Below are positions 63,413 through 64,000 of a stretch of 64,000 bases of DNA, in pieces. Made by a program: the position numbers and the translations under genes. Source of the stretch: Comamonas sp. NLF-1-9 (GTDB taxonomy: Bacteria > Pseudomonadota > Gammaproteobacteria > Burkholderiales > Burkholderiaceae_C); contig NZ_CP078069.1 of NCBI RefSeq assembly GCF_019195435.1, positions 1,240,001-1,304,000 of the forward strand, in the 5' to 3' direction. How positions within the stretch are numbered: position 1 is the stretch's first letter; the number at the start of each line of letters is the position of its first letter. The notes under the pieces are model-generated. The model had not been told where the DNA came from. It worked only from the letters and a program-made list of their open reading frames with translations, and searched no databases.

Positions 63413-64000
63413 ATGCAATCCATCTTCCACCGCATCGCCGTGATCGGCAAGTACCAGAAGTCGCGCGCACGCAGCGTGCCCGACACCTTGTGCAAGGCGG
63501 TGCGCGAGATCGCCGCCTTCGCGCTGCAGCACGGCTGCGAGGTGGCGCTGGACGATGAAACCGCGGTCAATGTCAAGCTGCGGGACTTTCCCACACACGA
63601 CCTGGACGCGATCGGGCGCCACTGCGACCTGGCGCTGGTGGTGGGCGGCGACGGCACCATGCTCAGCGTGGGCCGGCGTCTGGCGCGCCATGGCACGCCG
63701 CTCATAGGCATCAATCAGGGGCGGCTGGGCTTCATCACCGACATCGCGCTCGAAGGTTTCGAGGCCATGCTCGCGCCCATGCTCGAGGGGGCCTATGAAG
63801 AGGATGTGCGCCCGCTGATGCACGGCAGCGTGCTGCGCGGGCGCGACTGCGTGTTCGAGGCGCTGGCACTCAACGACGTGGTGGTCAATCGCGGCTCGAC
63901 CTCGGGCATGGTGGAGCTGCGCATCGAGGTGGACGGCGACTTCGTCGCCAACCAGCGGGCGGACGGCGTGATCGTCGCCTCGCCCACCGGCTCGACCGCC
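63413..64000 (+). CDS. nadK: NAD kinase NadK, N-terminal part (3' end cut by window)
   Basis: The 196 visible codons include the catalytic GGDGT ([17 protein letters not shown]), [12 protein letters not shown] and [10 protein letters not shown], and end in the conserved SPTGSTA. The full protein is about 300 residues. It phosphorylates NAD to NADP. The start is ATG 63413 ([12 protein letters not shown]). A TGTAAT box ends seven bases before it, so the message might have a very short leader; AAGG two bases before the ATG is too close to be a good ribosome-binding site. Confidence 0.93.
   Translation, partial: MQSIFHRIAVIGKYQKSRARSVPDTLCKAVREIAAFALQHGCEVALDDETAVNVKLRDFPTHDLDAIGRHCDLALVVGGDGTMLSVGRRLARHGTPLIGINQGRLGFITDIALEGFEAMLAPMLEGAYEEDVRPLMHGSVLRGRDCVFEALALNDVVVNRGSTSGMVELRIEVDGDFVANQRADGVIVASPTGSTA

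Noticed and set aside
63200..63420. CIRCE element expected near hrcA
   Set aside because: No TTAGCACTC-N9-GAGTGCTAA dyad or close variant is visible around hrcA or nadK.

Overview
The window looks like a piece of core chromosome from a high-GC beta-proteobacterium of the order Burkholderiales, most likely family Comamonadaceae (Acidovorax/Comamonas relatives). The signs are the protein sequences themselves, the separate hisZ subunit next to purA, the gene order rlmN-pilW-rodZ-ispG-hisS-yfgM-bamB-der-hfq-hflX-hflK-hflC, and a dispersed repeat built on a GATAGCTGCTAGCGCTTG core of a kind I associate with this family. I see no prophage, insertion sequence, integrase, CRISPR array or other mobile island; almost everything is housekeeping.

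Layout. 1-5908: end of a 7Fe ferredoxin gene, then thiamine genes: a TPP riboswitch ahead of the HMP transporter cytX, thiD on the opposite strand, and thiO-thiS-thiG-thiE overlapping one another. 5930-7990: a FimV-like envelope protein. 8066-14030: a complete rRNA operon on the minus strand (16S, tRNA-Ile, tRNA-Ala, 23S, 5S) with promoter and terminator. 14038-17422: a phosphoribosyltransferase, purA, hisZ and a DUF2065 protein. 17434-30544: one long minus-strand run (ndk, rlmN, pilW, rodZ, ispG, hisS, yfgM, bamB, der, hfq, hflX, hflK, hflC). 30615-36046: surE-pcm-nlpD-rluD and scpB-rluB, with no rpoS after nlpD. 36191-40236: a soluble GGDEF protein, a CBS protein, a glutathione transferase and an MFS transporter. 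40494-44967: an RND efflux pair behind a near-perfect 19-bp palindrome. 45049-48838: a YhiN-type flavoprotein, rpsU with a long structured leader, a YqeY protein, a tartrate-dehydrogenase-type enzyme and a glycine-zipper lipoprotein. 48854-51587: pmbA, yjgA/darP, mog. 51615-55766: spoT, rpoZ, gmk and yicC on the minus strand. 55857-60523: a Ser/Thr kinase, a PP2C phosphatase, rph, rdgB and hemW. 60548-64000: an I78-type lipoprotein, a SPOR protein, a CAU tRNA, hrcA, and the start of nadK.

The most unusual thing I found is the dispersed palindromic repeat. I count nine copies. Five (before hisS, yhiN, ttuC, gmk and rdgB) point the same way as the downstream gene and end 0-14 nt before its start codon, and those genes have no clear Shine-Dalgarno sequence. 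Copies at yqeY and rph overlap the upstream stop codon, one supplies the C-terminal tail of cytX, and two lie in frame inside coding sequence (the central loop of an MFS transporter and a loop of the YhiN flavoprotein). Second-tier items are the rpsU leader, the efflux palindrome, the thiamine cluster with an inverted thiD, and the kinase/phosphatase pair inside a nucleotide-metabolism cluster.

Boundaries of rRNAs are estimates from conserved ends. Several start codons were moved from the longest reading frame on the basis of ribosome-binding sites or family length; these are stated per gene. Family assignments rest on recognised motifs and recalled family sequences; no search was run.
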